This document shows, piece by piece, positions 26,910 through 34,564 of a DNA stretch of 64,000 bases. The stretch lies in contig NZ_WBMS02000036.1 of assembly GCF_008923205.2 (NCBI RefSeq), forward strand, positions 1 to 64,000, in the 5' to 3' direction. A program made the position numbers and the translations under genes. The notes beneath the pieces were generated by a model. That model was given only the letters and a program-made list of their open reading frames with translations. It was not told where the DNA came from and ran no database searches. The stretch comes from Actinomadura physcomitrii. Lineage in GTDB: Bacteria > Actinomycetota > Actinomycetes > Streptosporangiales > Streptosporangiaceae. Numbering within the stretch: the first letter of the stretch is position 1; every line of letters begins with the position of its first letter.

Positions 26910-28088
26910 ATGACGCTGGATCCGCTGCCGGGTGACCTCTACCACATGCAAGACCTGCTCGACGACTCCGAGAAGGAGATCGTCGAGCGGGTGCGGAACT
27001 TCCTGGAGTCGAAGGTGGCGCCGATCGCCGATGACTGCTGGGCGCGGGCCGAGTTCCCCTTCGACCTCGTCCCGCGGTACGGCGAGCTGGGCATCGCCGG
27101 GCTCGCCCACGACGAGTGCCCCGGGGAGCGGCCGAGCAGCCTGCTCACCGGGTTCCTCGCGATGGACATGGCGCGCGTCGACCCGTCCATGGCCACGTTC
27201 TTCGGGGTCCACACCGGCCTGGCGATGGGCAGCATCGGCCGCTGCGGGTCGCCGGAGCAGCGCGAGCGGTGGCTGCCCGCGATGGCGCGGATGGAGAAGA
27301 TCGGCGCGTTCGCCCTGACCGAGCCGGAGGGCGGCTCCGACGTCGCGGCGGGGCTGCGCACCACCGCGCGCCGCGACGGCGACTCGTGGGTGCTGAACGG
27401 CGCCAAGCGCTGGATCGGCAACGGCACGTTTGCCGACCTCGTCGTCGTGTGGGCCAGGGACGAGGCCGACGACCAGGTCAAGGGGTTCGTCGTCGGCAAG
27501 GACTCGCCCGGCTTCACCGCGACCCGCATCGAGAACAAGATCGCGCTGCGCACCGTGCAGAACGCGGACCTGGCCTTCGAGGACTGCGTGGTCCCCGAGT
27601 CCGATCGGCTGCCCGGCGCGCGGAGCTTCAAGGACACCGCCGCGATCCTGCGCCGCACCCGCAGCGGCGTGGCGTGGCAGGCCGTCGGGGTGATGCTCGC
27701 CGCCTACGAGATCGCCCGCGACTACGCGGTGCGGCGCGAGCAGTTCGGGCGGCCGATCGCCAAGTTCCAGCTCGTCCAGGACCTGCTGGTGCGGATGCTG
27801 GGGAACGCGACGGCCTCGCTCGGCATGGTGGTGCGGCTGGCGCAGCTGCAGGACGAGGGGCTCTACCGCGACGAGCACTCCGCGCTCGCCAAGGCGTACT
27901 GCACCAGCCGGATGCGCGAGGCGGTCGGCTGGGGGCGCGAGCTGATGGCCGGCAACGGGATCGTCCTCGACTACGGCATCGGGCGCTTCGTCGCCGACGC
28001 CGAGGCGCTCTACTCCTACGAGGGCACCCGGGAGATCAACACGCTGATCGTCGGCCGCGCGGCGACGGGGCAGGGCGCGTTCGTGTGA
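26910..28088 (+). CDS. Acyl-CoA dehydrogenase, glutaryl-CoA-dehydrogenase-like
   Basis: Start ATG 26910 follows GGGGAAGAGG. The 392 residues show FALTEPEGGSDVAAGLRT (flavin/substrate site), NGAKRWIGNGTFADLVVVWA, and the C-terminal YSYEGTREINTLIVGRAATG with the catalytic-base Glu in the YEGT position used by glutaryl-CoA and short-chain enzymes. It desaturates an acyl-CoA with FAD, passing electrons to ETF. It is divergent from mutA, with 121 bp between starts. Feeding of propionyl/methylmalonyl metabolism (odd-chain or branched substrates) is plausible, though substrate specificity is not provable here. Confidence 0.93.
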   Translation: MTLDPLPGDLYHMQDLLDDSEKEIVERVRNFLESKVAPIADDCWARAEFPFDLVPRYGELGIAGLAHDECPGERPSSLLTGFLAMDMARVDPSMATFFGVHTGLAMGSIGRCGSPEQRERWLPAMARMEKIGAFALTEPEGGSDVAAGLRTTARRDGDSWVLNGAKRWIGNGTFADLVVVWARDEADDQVKGFVVGKDSPGFTATRIENKIALRTVQNADLAFEDCVVPESDRLPGARSFKDTAAILRRTRSGVAWQAVGVMLAAYEIARDYAVRREQFGRPIAKFQLVQDLLVRMLGNATASLGMVVRLAQLQDEGLYRDEHSALAKAYCTSRMREAVGWGRELMAGNGIVLDYGIGRFVADAEALYSYEGTREINTLIVGRAATGQGAFV

Positions 28089-28245
28089 CGCCGCGCGCCG
28101 GGGCGGGCGCGGCGGCGGCGCGGCTGCGGGCCGGGCGGCCGCCCCGCTGCGGCCGGGCGGGCGGGGCGTTGCTAGAGTTCGGCGTCGAGGACCCGATCAC
28201 GACGGGTCCGCGTCCCCCACCGAACGCGGAAAGAGAAGACTGCGC

Positions 28246-28455
28246 ATGTCGACTGGCAGCCACGCCGGGCGCCCCAAGTCCTGGGTCGCCGTGGCCATCA
28301 TCTTCGTCGGTTTCGTCATCGGCGGCGTGGGGGTCGTCATGGGCCCCGACTGGGTCGTGTTCGGCGCGGGCGCCGCGGTCGCCGTGATCGGCGGGATCAT
28401 CGCCCTCGCGGTCGACATCATGACCGACGTCGTCGTCGACGACCCGCGGCAGTAG
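28246..28455 (+). CDS. Small two-helix membrane protein
   Basis: This 69-residue protein starts at ATG 28246 behind GGAAAGAGAAG. It has two transmembrane helices (about 14-32 and 37-58) separated by GPDWV, with the N-terminus SHAGRPKSW. From memory it resembles tiny actinobacterial membrane proteins of the HGxxE/DUF6704 kind found near tryptophan genes, but here no trp genes are present. Two bases separate it from the next small membrane gene, so the two are co-expressed. Confidence 0.7.
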   Translation: MSTGSHAGRPKSWVAVAIIFVGFVIGGVGVVMGPDWVVFGAGAAVAVIGGIIALAVDIMTDVVVDDPRQ

Positions 28456-28457
28456 CC

Positions 28458-28640
28458 GTGTTCAAGCGGCCGCCCATCGAGGAGCGGATCGCGGCCCGGC
28501 AGCGCGAGCGCGGGCCGCTGAAGCCCGGGACCGTCTTCCCGCACGGCCCTGCGAAGATGCTGTTCTTCTTCGGCATCGGCGTCGTCGTGGTCACGCACAT
28601 CATCGCCCTGTCGATGTACTTCGTCGACAAGGGTCCCTGA
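28458..28640 (+). CDS. Small single-pass membrane protein
   Basis: A 60-residue protein starting at GTG 28458, two bases after the previous stop. It has a charged N-terminal half (PIEERIAARQRERGPLKPG) and one C-terminal transmembrane helix (about 34-55). Its length and coupling to the previous membrane protein suggest a two-component small membrane complex. No family recognised. Confidence 0.65.
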   Translation: MFKRPPIEERIAARQRERGPLKPGTVFPHGPAKMLFFFGIGVVVVTHIIALSMYFVDKGP

Positions 28641-28755
28641 CGCCTGCCGGCCCTCTCCCGGACGCGACCGCGTCCGGCGGGTGCGAAGCGGGCCGCGAGA
28701 ACGTACCGTCGAAGGGACGCGGCCGCCTGCGAGCCCCCGACCCCGAGGTGGTGGG

Positions 28756-29850
28756 ATGGCCCTGCGAATGGGAGTCGAGGAGGAGTACTTCGTCGTCGAT
28801 CCCGGTTCCCGGGAGGTCGTCCCCCGCGCCGCCGCCGTGGTGCGGCGCGCGGAGCGGGCGCTCGGCGAGCGCGCCTCCACCGAGCTGGTCGACTTCCTCG
28901 CCGAGGCGAAGACCCCGCCCTGCGACGACCTGGACAAGCTCGAGGAGCAGGTCGGGTCGATGCGCGCCGCGATGGCGGACGCCGCGGCCGCCGAGGGCGT
29001 GCGGCTCGCCGCGACCGGCACGCCCGTGCTCGGCGACCTCGTGCCGGCGCCGATCGGCGCGGGCGCCCGCTACGCCGAGAGCCTCGCGGTCTACCGGGCG
29101 CTGGACGACGAGCAGAGCATCTGCTCCTGCCACGTCCACGTCGAGATGCCCGACCGGGAGCGGGCCGTCGCGGTCAGCAACCACCTGCGGCCCTGGCTGC
29201 CGACGCTGCTGGCGCTCGCCGCCAACTCCCCGTACTGGGCGGGCCGCGACACCGGGCACGCCTGCTGGCGGGTCATGGCGTGGGCGCGCTGGCCGGTGGC
29301 CGGGCCGCCGCCGTACTTCGAGTCGTACGGGCACTACGAGGAGCTGGTCGGCACGCTGCTGGGCTGCGGCGCGCTGATGGACACCGGGACGATCTTCTGG
29401 GACGTCCGGCCGTCGGCTCGGCTGCCCACGGTCGAGGTGCGGCTGGGGGACGTGGCGCCCACCGCGGCGGACGCGGCGGTGTTCGCCGCGCTGATCCGCG
29501 CGCTGGTGGAGATGTCGGTGCGCGCGGTGGAGGCCGGGGATCCGGCGCCCGAGCCGGCGCAGGAGATGCTGCGGGCGGCGTACTGGCTGGCGGCGCGCGA
29601 CGGCCTGGCGGGCCGCGGGGTCGACGTGTGCACGGGCCGTCCGGCGACGTTCCGCGAGCTGGCCGGGGACCTGCTCGCGCACGTCCTGCCGGCGCTGCGC
29701 GACAGCGGCGACCTGGACCGGGCCGCGGCCGGGGTGCGGCGGCTGATCACGGGCGGGACGGGCGCGGAGCGGCAGCGCGCCGCGTACCGCCGGCGGGGCC
29801 GGCTCACCGACGTGGTGGACGCCGCCCTCCTCCGCCCGCGCCGCCTATGA
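28756..29850 (+). CDS. GCS2-type carboxylate-amine ligase (YbdK family)
   Basis: The start is ATG 28756, behind GAGGTGGTGGG. The 364 residues match the glutamate-cysteine ligase 2 fold: RMGVEEEYFVVDP (metal and Glu-binding EEE), CSCHVHVEMPDRE (HxHVE metal motif), PYWAGRDTGHACWR, and FWDVRPSARLPTVEVRLGD. It forms an amide bond between a carboxylate (often glutamate) and an amine with ATP. Actinomycetes use mycothiol rather than glutathione, so the substrate may not be cysteine; ergothioneine-type EgtA is a remote alternative. Confidence 0.9.
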   Translation: MALRMGVEEEYFVVDPGSREVVPRAAAVVRRAERALGERASTELVDFLAEAKTPPCDDLDKLEEQVGSMRAAMADAAAAEGVRLAATGTPVLGDLVPAPIGAGARYAESLAVYRALDDEQSICSCHVHVEMPDRERAVAVSNHLRPWLPTLLALAANSPYWAGRDTGHACWRVMAWARWPVAGPPPYFESYGHYEELVGTLLGCGALMDTGTIFWDVRPSARLPTVEVRLGDVAPTAADAAVFAALIRALVEMSVRAVEAGDPAPEPAQEMLRAAYWLAARDGLAGRGVDVCTGRPATFRELAGDLLAHVLPALRDSGDLDRAAAGVRRLITGGTGAERQRAAYRRRGRLTDVVDAALLRPRRL

Positions 29851-29863
29851 GATGATTCACGCC

Positions 29864-29912
29864 GTTTTCACCTGCTGGTTCGCGGGTAGTCGTTCGAGTG
29901 AACGGCGTTCAC
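29864..29912 (+). promoter_or_regulatory. Sigma-B-like promoter and 15-nt palindrome
   Basis: GTTT (29864-29867) and GGGTAG (29884-29889) with 16 nt between them fit the actinobacterial general-stress promoter pattern (GTTT, 14-16 nt, GGGTAW). Just downstream is the perfect inverted repeat GTGAACGGCGTTCAC (29898-29912), 25 nt before the start of the next gene. Confidence 0.5.
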
Positions 29913-29936
29913 CGACGGCTTGGAGGCCACGAGGGC

Positions 29937-30869
29937 ATGGATCCGGACGCGATGCCCGGGGATCCGTTCGTCCACCCCGCCCTCTTCTACCGCGGCGACG
30001 CGGAGTACCTCGCCGGCACGGTCCCGTTCCTGCGCGGCGGTCTCGACGCCGGCGAACCGGTGGCCGTCGCCGTCCCCGGGCCCCGTCTCGGCATGCTGCG
30101 CGAGGCGCTCGGAGACGCCGCGGCCGGCGTCCGGTGGCTGGACATGGCGCAGGCGGGCCGCAACCCGGGCCGCATCATCCCCGGGGTGCTGCGCGAGTTC
30201 GCCGACCGGCACCCCGCCGGGCGTGTGCGGATCATCGGGGAGCCGGTCTGGCCGGGCCGGACCGGCACCGAGTACCCCGCCTGCGCCCAGCACGAGGCGC
30301 TGATCAACCTGGCGTTCGCCGGGCGGGAGGCGTCCATCCTGTGCCCCTACGACCTGGCGGGGCTGGACCCGGTCGCGATCTCCGACGCCCGCGCCACCCA
30401 CCCGGTGCTCATCGACCGGGATGGCGAGCGCACCAGCGGCGACTACGCGCCCGGCCGCGTCATCAGCTCCTACAACCGGCCGCTGCCCGAGCCGTCCGGC
30501 GCCGCCCGGATGACCTTCGGCCTGGACGCGCTCCCGCGAGTCCGCGAGTTCACCTGCCGGTGGGCGCTGCGCCTCGGCCTCGAGCCGGAGCCCGCGGGCG
30601 ACCTCGAGGTGGCCGTGCACGAGCTGGCCGCCAACTCCTGCCTGCACGGCGGCGGGACGGGGACGGCGCGGATCTGGTCCGAGGACGGCCAGGTCGTCTG
30701 CGAGGTCAGCGACGCCGGCACCATCACCGACCCGCTTGCCGGCCGGCGCCCCGCGGCGATGAGCCCGTTCGGCGGCCGCGGCATCCTGCTGGTCAACCAT
30801 CTCGCGGACCTCGTCCGCATGCACACCGGGCCCGGCGGGACCGCGATCCGCGTGTACATGCGGGTCTGA
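29937..30869 (+). CDS. MEDS-domain anti-sigma-type ATPase (RsbW-like kinase)
   Basis: I use ATG 29937 (MDPDAMPGDPFVHPALFYRG); GGAGG lies 10 nt upstream. A GTG at 29898 is in frame but sits inside the palindrome. The 310-residue protein pairs an N-terminal MEDS/DcmR-like sensor domain (residues ~8-170, ALFYRGDAEYLAGTVPFL) with a C-terminal HATPase_c_2 domain (VAVHELAANSCLHGGG N-box; GRGILLVNHLADLV). Such proteins control alternative sigma factors by switching partners and kinase action on anti-anti-sigma factors. None is encoded nearby. The sigma-B-like promoter suggests feedback in the stress response. Confidence 0.88.
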   Translation: MDPDAMPGDPFVHPALFYRGDAEYLAGTVPFLRGGLDAGEPVAVAVPGPRLGMLREALGDAAAGVRWLDMAQAGRNPGRIIPGVLREFADRHPAGRVRIIGEPVWPGRTGTEYPACAQHEALINLAFAGREASILCPYDLAGLDPVAISDARATHPVLIDRDGERTSGDYAPGRVISSYNRPLPEPSGAARMTFGLDALPRVREFTCRWALRLGLEPEPAGDLEVAVHELAANSCLHGGGTGTARIWSEDGQVVCEVSDAGTITDPLAGRRPAAMSPFGGRGILLVNHLADLVRMHTGPGGTAIRVYMRV

Positions 30870-30891
30870 GCCCCCGGCCCGCTCGGCCCGC

Positions 30892-31833
30892 TCAGTCCGC
30901 GACGGCCCGGTCCAGGCCGGCGAGCGCCTCGCTGAGCAGCGCCGCGCGCCCGGTGGAGGCGGCCCATTCGGCGAGGGTCGCGCTGAGGTTGACCGCCAGC
31001 ACCCGCGCGGCGGCCTCCCGGCCCGGCGGGACGGGCCCGTAGGCGGCCAGCAGCGCCGCACGGGCCGGACCGGCGAATCCCGCGTAGGCGATCGACAGGT
31101 CGGCGGCCGGGTCCGCCAGGCAGAGGTCGCCCCAGTCGATCACCCCGGCGGCGCGCCCGTCCGGGGCGAGCAGCAGGTGGCGGACGTGCAGGTCCCCGTG
31201 GACGAGCACCGGTCCGCCGGCCGGGGCGTCCCGGTGCCGCGCCTCGGCCAGGAGGTCCATGACGGCGCCGTCCCGCTCCCGGACGCCGAGGCCGGCCAGC
31301 GCGTCGAGCCGGGGGTACGTGCGCGCGGCGCGGACGGCGGGGTCGGCCCGCCGCATCGGGTCGTGCGGCAGCCCGTCCCCCGCCTCCGCGGCGAGCGCCG
31401 GGTCGTGCAGCGCGCGCAGGAACGCGCCGACCTGCGCGGCGAGGGCGGTCCGGTCCTCGTCCGGGGGCCGGACCTCGGCGAGTTCGCGGCCGGGGATCAT
31501 CCGCGCGCCCCAGAACGGCCACGGGAACTCCTCCGACGGCCCGGCGGTGAAGCACGGCACGGGGATCGGCAGCGGCAGGCGCGGGGCGATCGCTGGGAGC
31601 ACCGCGATCTCGCGCTCGACGCCGGGGACGGCGATGCGCCTGCGCGGGAAGCGGAACGCCCACTCGCCGCCGACCAGGAAGACCGTGTTGTCCCAGCCGG
31701 TCGCGAGCGCCTCCACCGGGGCGCCCGCGAGGCCGGGGAACCGGGCGCCGACCAGCGCGGCGGCGGCCTCCGCCGTCACCTCGTGCTCGGGCTCCCATTC
31801 GGGAGCGGGCGGGGGCGCCGGCGGAGTCGTCAC
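30892..31833 (-). CDS. Aminoglycoside-phosphotransferase-family kinase
   Basis: This 313-residue protein starts at GTG 31833. It has the APH fold: ALATGWDNTVFLVGGEWAFRFPRR (in parts: ALATGWDNTVFLVGG, EWAFRFPRR, nucleotide-binding N-lobe), the Brenner-type catalytic motif LVHGDLHVRHLLLAPDG, and the DFG-equivalent GVIDWGDLCLADPAADLS. All catalytic Asp/Asn-equivalent positions are present except Asn, replaced by His in HVRH. It phosphorylates a hydroxyl of a small molecule (antibiotic or metabolite). It is convergent with the MEDS gene. Confidence 0.88.
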   Translation of the reverse strand: MTTPPAPPPAPEWEPEHEVTAEAAAALVGARFPGLAGAPVEALATGWDNTVFLVGGEWAFRFPRRRIAVPGVEREIAVLPAIAPRLPLPIPVPCFTAGPSEEFPWPFWGARMIPGRELAEVRPPDEDRTALAAQVGAFLRALHDPALAAEAGDGLPHDPMRRADPAVRAARTYPRLDALAGLGVRERDGAVMDLLAEARHRDAPAGGPVLVHGDLHVRHLLLAPDGRAAGVIDWGDLCLADPAADLSIAYAGFAGPARAALLAAYGPVPPGREAAARVLAVNLSATLAEWAASTGRAALLSEALAGLDRAVAD

Positions 31834-31870
31834 GCCGATGAACCGTACCCGGCCGCGGCGCCTCGAGCGG

Positions 31871-33052
31871 TCACCTGCGGGCTTTCGCCTCCCGGGCCGC
31901 CTTGCACGGGCGGCGGGCGGCTCCGTCCAGGGCGCCGACCGCGGGTTCGAGGCGGCCGTTCAGGCTCAGGTACTCGGCCAACTGGGGCGGGCTGTACGTG
32001 ACGTCCCTCTCGAAGTGCTCCTTGGCCGTCGAGGCGACGTACTCGTTCCCGTCGAGGCGGTGGGACCGGCTGTCGGCGCACTTGCCGATCGGCCGGTCCA
32101 CGGCCGGCATCAGGCGGTAGAACCTCGTCAACGAGTCATGTGGACGGGCCATCATGTCCGGCGCCACCCTGAACAGGGTGCTCTCGCTCGGCGCCATGTC
32201 CGCGGGGCCGTCCGGACCGAACGCGCCCGGACGGAACCCGAGGCCGTAGGCCCGCGCCCGGTCGGCCATCCAGAGCAGGGCGATGTCGGACAGGGACGCG
32301 TCGGGGCAGCCGCCGCCGACGTCGCAGTGCGCCCCGCTGAACCAGACCTGCTTCATCTCCTGCCCGTCGGCGCCCGGTTTCTGGTGCCAGAGCGCGGGCT
32401 CGAAGACCTCCCGGCGCTCGTCGATCGCCAGCGCCTGGAACGCGCCGTCGACCCGGGAACTGAGCCTGGTGTCGTGGAACTCCCGGCGACGGTTGAGCCG
32501 CTCGGCCAGCGGCCTGAGCCATCGCGGGCCCATCGCCGGGACGCCCAGGGCGCCGACCGTGTCGAACATCCCGAGGAACCGGATGCGCGGATCGTACGAG
32601 TACGCCCGGCGGAACAGCGCCGAAGCCACCCCGGACGGCTTCTCGGCCGCGTTCCGGTACAGTTCCCAGGCCTCCTGGACGCGGTCGGCGTTCTCCCTGC
32701 GCAGGACGCCGCAGTTGCGGATCAGCCCGGCGAGGCTGCGGGCGGTGTACGCGCCCCGGCTGAAGCCGAAGAGGAACAGGTCGTCACCGGCGGCATAGTC
32801 GTCGATGACGAAGCGGTACGCGTCGAGGACGTTCCTGGCGAGCCCGAAGCCGAACGCGCCCCCGCGCAAGCGCTCCCACCGGGTTGTCCCGACCCCGCAG
32901 TGGTAGTAGACGCGCTGCTCCACCCCCGCGGGGTCCTCCGGGGCGACGGACAGAGCGATCTTGGTGACGTTGGTCGGCGCGGGCCGCCCCGCGGTGGCCT
33001 GGTCGGCGAAGTTCCAGGTGCCGTCGCAGCAGACGACGAGTCGCTTGGTCAT
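31871..33052 (-). CDS. DUF2235 alpha/beta hydrolase (Tle-like phospholipase fold)
   Basis: Start ATG 33052, behind GGAGGAGGCCGGG. The 393-residue protein begins MTKRLVVCCDGTWN, the DUF2235 hallmark. The GFSRG nucleophile elbow (Ser98) is in LFLFGFSRGAYTARSLAGLI, in parts LFLFGFSRG and AYTARSLAGLI; the acid is in FLGMFDTVGALG and the His in WFSGAHCDVGGGCPD. DUF2235 includes type VI secretion phospholipase effectors (Tle1 group), but no secretion genes or signal peptide are seen here. It lies in the same orientation as the beta-propeller gene and the protease-nuclease gene upstream. Confidence 0.92.
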   Translation of the reverse strand: MTKRLVVCCDGTWNFADQATAGRPAPTNVTKIALSVAPEDPAGVEQRVYYHCGVGTTRWERLRGGAFGFGLARNVLDAYRFVIDDYAAGDDLFLFGFSRGAYTARSLAGLIRNCGVLRRENADRVQEAWELYRNAAEKPSGVASALFRRAYSYDPRIRFLGMFDTVGALGVPAMGPRWLRPLAERLNRRREFHDTRLSSRVDGAFQALAIDERREVFEPALWHQKPGADGQEMKQVWFSGAHCDVGGGCPDASLSDIALLWMADRARAYGLGFRPGAFGPDGPADMAPSESTLFRVAPDMMARPHDSLTRFYRLMPAVDRPIGKCADSRSHRLDGNEYVASTAKEHFERDVTYSPPQLAEYLSLNGRLEPAVGALDGAARRPCKAAREAKARR

Positions 33053-33288
33053 CCCGGCCTCCTCCGGTGCGAAGTGGGCTCATACGTGCACCATCACCCC
33101 CGCCGTCCACACCAAACCGGGACACATCGGCCCCACCGTCACCGTCCGACCGCCCTTTCGCTCCCATTGCAGGCCGCCCTCGCCGGGCGGCGCACGCCCG
33201 GGCCCGGCCGCCGCCGTCGAGGAAGCCGGTCGCCGAGAGCGAGCGGATCCCCGCGGCGTCGCGCGCCTTGTCCGGTTGACGGCCGCCA

Positions 33289-34389
33289 TCAGCGCATCTC
33301 CCCGTCCTCGGGTTCGGGCGCCGGGCTCACGATGTGGACGTGCCGCTGGTCGTCCAGCACCACCGCGCACGGGCGGCCCAGCGACACGGCCTTTCCGCAG
33401 GCGATCGCGGTGGAGGCGGTCGGGGGGTCCCAGCGGGTCCACGCCCCGCCCTCGCTCGCCGACGGGACGACCCAGACCTGCCGGTCGTGCCCGATGACCG
33501 CGGTGAGGTGGCCCGTCCGGTCCGCGTCGGGCACGGTGCCGAGGCCGGCGCGGATGCGCTGGTCCCCCGGCCGCCCGTGCGGCGTCCAGAGCGGAGGCCT
33601 CCCGGGCTCCCATCGGCTGCTCCACACCTGGCCGCTCGGAGCGCCGACGCCGACGATGCGCAGCGCCGTGGAGCCGGCGTCCTCGACCCCGACGCCGATC
33701 CCCGCGCCGATCCTCTCGGTGGCGTCCGGGGTGCCGAGGTCGGTCCACGGGAAGGCGTCGCCCTCCGGAACGTCGGCCCACAGATGTCCGTCACCCGTGA
33801 CGGTGACGGCGACCGGCAGGAACCCGGCTCCGCCGGGTGCGGCGGCCCCGACGATCGCGAAGATCGGCTGCCCCTGCGGCACACCGCGGTCGGTCCAGCG
33901 CCAGTCGCCGCCGGCGAGGGATCGCATCCAGAGGCGCCCGTCGTCCCCGAGGACGTGGACGGCCGGGGGCCCGCCGAAGAAGTCGACCGCGACCGGCGCC
34001 GCGGCGGTGCTGATCGGCCCGCCGCCGGGGGCGCCGTGGTCGACCCAGGTCCACCGGACCTCGCCCTCCCGGTCCTCGGCCGTCCTCGCCCACAGGCGCC
34101 CGTCGCTGCCGACCACGAAAACCCAGGTCGGACGGGGCTCGCTGCCCTCCATGTTCAGCACCCCGACGCCCACGGCGGCGGTGACGCCGGCGGCGGGCGG
34201 GCCCTGGCGGACCCAGGAGCCGGGCGGGACGACGAAGCCGCCGGGCGCGCCCGCCCACAGCTCGCCGCTCCACACCTCGCCGTTCTCGTCGATGACGTGG
34301 AGCATGTTCGAGAAGGGGCCGATCGAGGTCCCCACGACCGACACCACGACGGCCGGGCATTCGATGCCGCTCCACACGACAGGAGTCAT
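33289..34389 (-). CDS. Lectin-like beta-propeller protein
   Basis: The 366-residue protein starts at ATG 34389. It is made of about six repeats of ~55 residues, each with a DGxLW- or GxVW-type strand followed by W-rich and GxPxxxxPI segments: DGRLWARTAEDREG, DGRLWMRSLAGGDW, DGHLWADVPEGDAF, GQVWSSRWEPGRPP and RQVWVVPSASEGG, with DHGAPGGGPI, DRGVPQGQPI, DLGTPDATERI and PHGRPGDQRI between them. This is the pattern of tectonin/AAL-type six-bladed lectins. There is no signal peptide. It probably binds glycans or another ligand in cytosol or after lysis. It is the middle gene of the three-gene island. Confidence 0.8.
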   Translation of the reverse strand: MTPVVWSGIECPAVVVSVVGTSIGPFSNMLHVIDENGEVWSGELWAGAPGGFVVPPGSWVRQGPPAAGVTAAVGVGVLNMEGSEPRPTWVFVVGSDGRLWARTAEDREGEVRWTWVDHGAPGGGPISTAAAPVAVDFFGGPPAVHVLGDDGRLWMRSLAGGDWRWTDRGVPQGQPIFAIVGAAAPGGAGFLPVAVTVTGDGHLWADVPEGDAFPWTDLGTPDATERIGAGIGVGVEDAGSTALRIVGVGAPSGQVWSSRWEPGRPPLWTPHGRPGDQRIRAGLGTVPDADRTGHLTAVIGHDRQVWVVPSASEGGAWTRWDPPTASTAIACGKAVSLGRPCAVVLDDQRHVHIVSPAPEPEDGEMR

Positions 34390-34528
34390 CGGGGCTTCCC
34401 TTCATGCGTGGTCGTCCTCGGAATCTCCATGCCCATCGGCGGCGCGCCCTCTCTTGGTCGCGGGTCAGCGGATTGACTACCTCCCATAAAGTCGGAAATC
34501 AGAGGTGACAGCATGTGGCGAGCCGGCA

Positions 34529-34541
34529 TTGGCGGAATTGC
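34529..34541. promoter_or_regulatory. Shared 13-bp promoter motif, copy 1
   Basis: TTGGCGGAATTGC lies upstream of the beta-propeller gene and matches 12 of 13 positions of TTGACGGAATTGC upstream of the protease-nuclease gene (36807-36819). Both are in less GC-rich stretches (around 34480-34550 and 36735-36820). Confidence 0.4.
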
Positions 34542-34564
34542 CATATCCACCCCTCTTCGGGGGC

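Noticed and set aside
31871..33052. A type VI secretion effector locus around DUF2235
   Set aside because: No VgrG, PAAR, Hcp or sheath genes are present and actinomycetes lack type VI secretion.
31259..34489. A 1076-codon plus-strand open frame across the kinase, DUF2235 and propeller genes
   Set aside because: It is the antisense of three well-supported minus-strand genes and shows no motif or ribosome-binding site.
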